Positions 62,737-64,000 of a stretch of 64,000 bases of DNA are shown here, one piece after another. Positions within the stretch are counted from its first letter, which is position 1; every line of letters begins with the position of its first letter. Source of the stretch: Sparassis latifolia (Eukaryota > Basidiomycota > Agaricomycetes > Polyporales > Sparassidaceae); the NCBI GenBank assembly GCA_018466975.1, contig JAENRS010000022.1:186001-250000 (forward strand), read 5' to 3'. Made by a program: the position numbers and the translations under genes. Under the pieces are notes generated by a model. It did no database searches and was not told the DNA's origin. It was given only the letters and a program-made list of their open reading frames with translations.

Positions 62737-64000
62737 ATGGCCGACAACGACGTACCAGTGCACGAGCCTGTCCCCACACACCCCATTGCCCCCCGCCTCA
62801 AGAGCGGCCAGAAAAAACCCCACGTTGGCCCTCATATCCACGCCTACAGGTTATTTTTTTCCCGCATCTTCCAGCCGGAGCTGCCGTGCCTGAACTTTTG
62901 ATTCGGTAGGGAGCACCATGCGCAGACCGTCGGTCACGAAAGTGACAAGTGGTGGGCGCAGGTGAGCATCATTCACAAATTTTGCATTCGTCTCTGATGA
63001 TTCCGTGTGCAGATGGCGCGCGAGACATTGCACTGGGACCGGCCATTCCACACCGTCAGAGCCGGCTCCTTCGAGAACGGCGATATCGTTTGGTTCCCAG
63101 AGGGCGGCCTGAATGCATCCTACAACTGCGTCGACCGCTGGGCCTTCAAGCATCCGGACAAGGTACGCACCTCTTTTCCGCACTGTCTCCGCTTCTCGCC
63201 CCGACTTACACTCCTCGCAGACCGCGATCATCTACGAGGCTGATGAGCCGAACGAGGGCAGCCTTATCACCTACGCGCAGCTGCTCCGTGAGGTCTGTGG
63301 CATCGCGAACGTGCTCAAGTCTTTCGGCGTCAAGAAGGGCGACACGGTGTCAGTTTATCTTCCCATGACTTGGCACGCCGTTGCCGCCTTCCTCGCCTGC
63401 GCTCGCATTGGCGCCGTCCACTCCGTCGTCTTTGCCGGCTTCTCCGCCGAGTCCCTTCGCGACCGTGTCCAGGACTGCAAGTCCCGCGTGCTCATCACCT
63501 CCGACGAGGGCCGCCGCGGCGGTAAGTCTATTGCTACCAAGGTCATTGCGGATGCTGCCGTTAAGGAGTGCCCCGGCGTGGAGCATGTCCTCGTCCTCAA
63601 GCGCACCGGGAACGAAGTGCCCTGGACTCCCGGCCGCGACAAGTGGTGGCATGAGGAGATTGCAAAGGTGCCCAGCTACTGCCCACCTGAGATTATGTCC
63701 TCCGAAGACCCTCTTTTCATTCTCTACGTGAGCCTTGTGCACCTGGGGTTTTTATGCGTGGTACTGATGTTTTTTGTAGACTTCCGGTTCCACCGGCCGA
63801 CCCAAAGGTGTCGTGCACACGACCGGCGGGTATCTCCTGTGTGCGGCAATGACCGTAAAGTACGTCTTCGATGTGCACCCCGACGATAAGTTCGCCTGCA
63901 TGGCCGACGTTGGCTGGATTACCGGGCACACGTAGGTTGCATTCCCTTCCATTCCGGTTTCGCTTGCTTATCGGTTCCCAGGTATATCGTGTACGGCCCG
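62737..64000 (+). CDS. ACS1: Acetyl-CoA synthetase, N-terminal part (3' end outside window)
   Basis: Activates acetate to acetyl-CoA through an acetyl-adenylate. Start [11 protein letters not shown]. Introns at 62850-62909, 62962-63012, 63163-63220, 63728-63779 and 63932-63981 all keep the frame. Landmarks: [69 protein letters not shown] (adenylate-forming core), [18 protein letters not shown] (the P-loop of the ANL superfamily, split by the fourth intron between Y and T) and [17 protein letters not shown], where the window ends. The gene is complete so far and conserved; codon use is more biased to C/G than its neighbours, as in highly expressed genes. Confidence 0.96.

Noticed and set aside
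62067..62901. Long GC-rich frames upstream of and across the acetyl-CoA synthetase start
   Set aside because: They arise from GC-rich composition, run on both strands, and overlap the real first exon in other frames.

Overview
The window is nuclear DNA of a basidiomycete fungus, most likely an agaricomycete. Genes are split by many short GT-AG introns of about 45-65 nt. The gene set is fungal (reducing polyketide synthase, DUF6533-type membrane protein, microbial P450, mitochondrial phosphatidylserine decarboxylase), and a fungal Ty3-type chromovirus is present. No rRNA, tRNA or CRISPR array could be supported.

Left part (1-23.7 kb), secondary-metabolism flavoured: the 3' part of a degenerate Hsp100/ClpB-like gene; an HxxxD acyltransferase (1770-3478, minus); a DUF6533-like membrane protein (5091-6265, minus); a 745-bp non-autonomous DNA transposon with perfect 18-bp TIRs and an 8-bp target duplication (6436-7180); an MFS monocarboxylate-type transporter (7824-9424); and a 9-kb reducing polyketide synthase (11639-20593). 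I read the synthase as KS-AT-DH-(pseudo-MT)-KR-ACP-reductase with no ER. Acyltransferase, transporter and synthase could form a small biosynthetic cluster that releases its product reductively and acylates and exports it. A decayed gene and an APH-fold kinase-like gene follow.

Middle part (24-34 kb), rearranged and repeat-rich: a 1.69-kb near-perfect inverted repeat with a 176-bp spacer (24205-27753), whose left arm keeps an intact ORF while the right arm copy is frameshifted; two degraded copies of the Mediator gene MED21 (the intact one is at 34187-34853); and two divergently oriented, intact, five-exon paralogs of unknown function (29453-30409 and 32172-33124) that share a core promoter motif.

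Right part (34-64 kb), mostly housekeeping: MED21 and PSD1 (divergent pair), mitochondrial NADP-isocitrate dehydrogenase, CaM kinase I, a remnant of the acyltransferase gene, a cytochrome P450, an isoprenylcysteine methyltransferase and the start of acetyl-CoA synthetase. Between P450 and the methyltransferase sits a complete 7975-bp LTR retrotransposon (49943-57917, minus) with TSD GCTTC and nearly identical LTRs. It has a -1 frameshift signal between gag and pol, a Tf1-like self-priming signature, a terminal chromodomain and three unusual accessory ORFs between pol and the 3' LTR (two tiny single-pass membrane ORFs and a zinc-knuckle ORF). The accessory module and the long inverted repeat are the most interesting items in the window.
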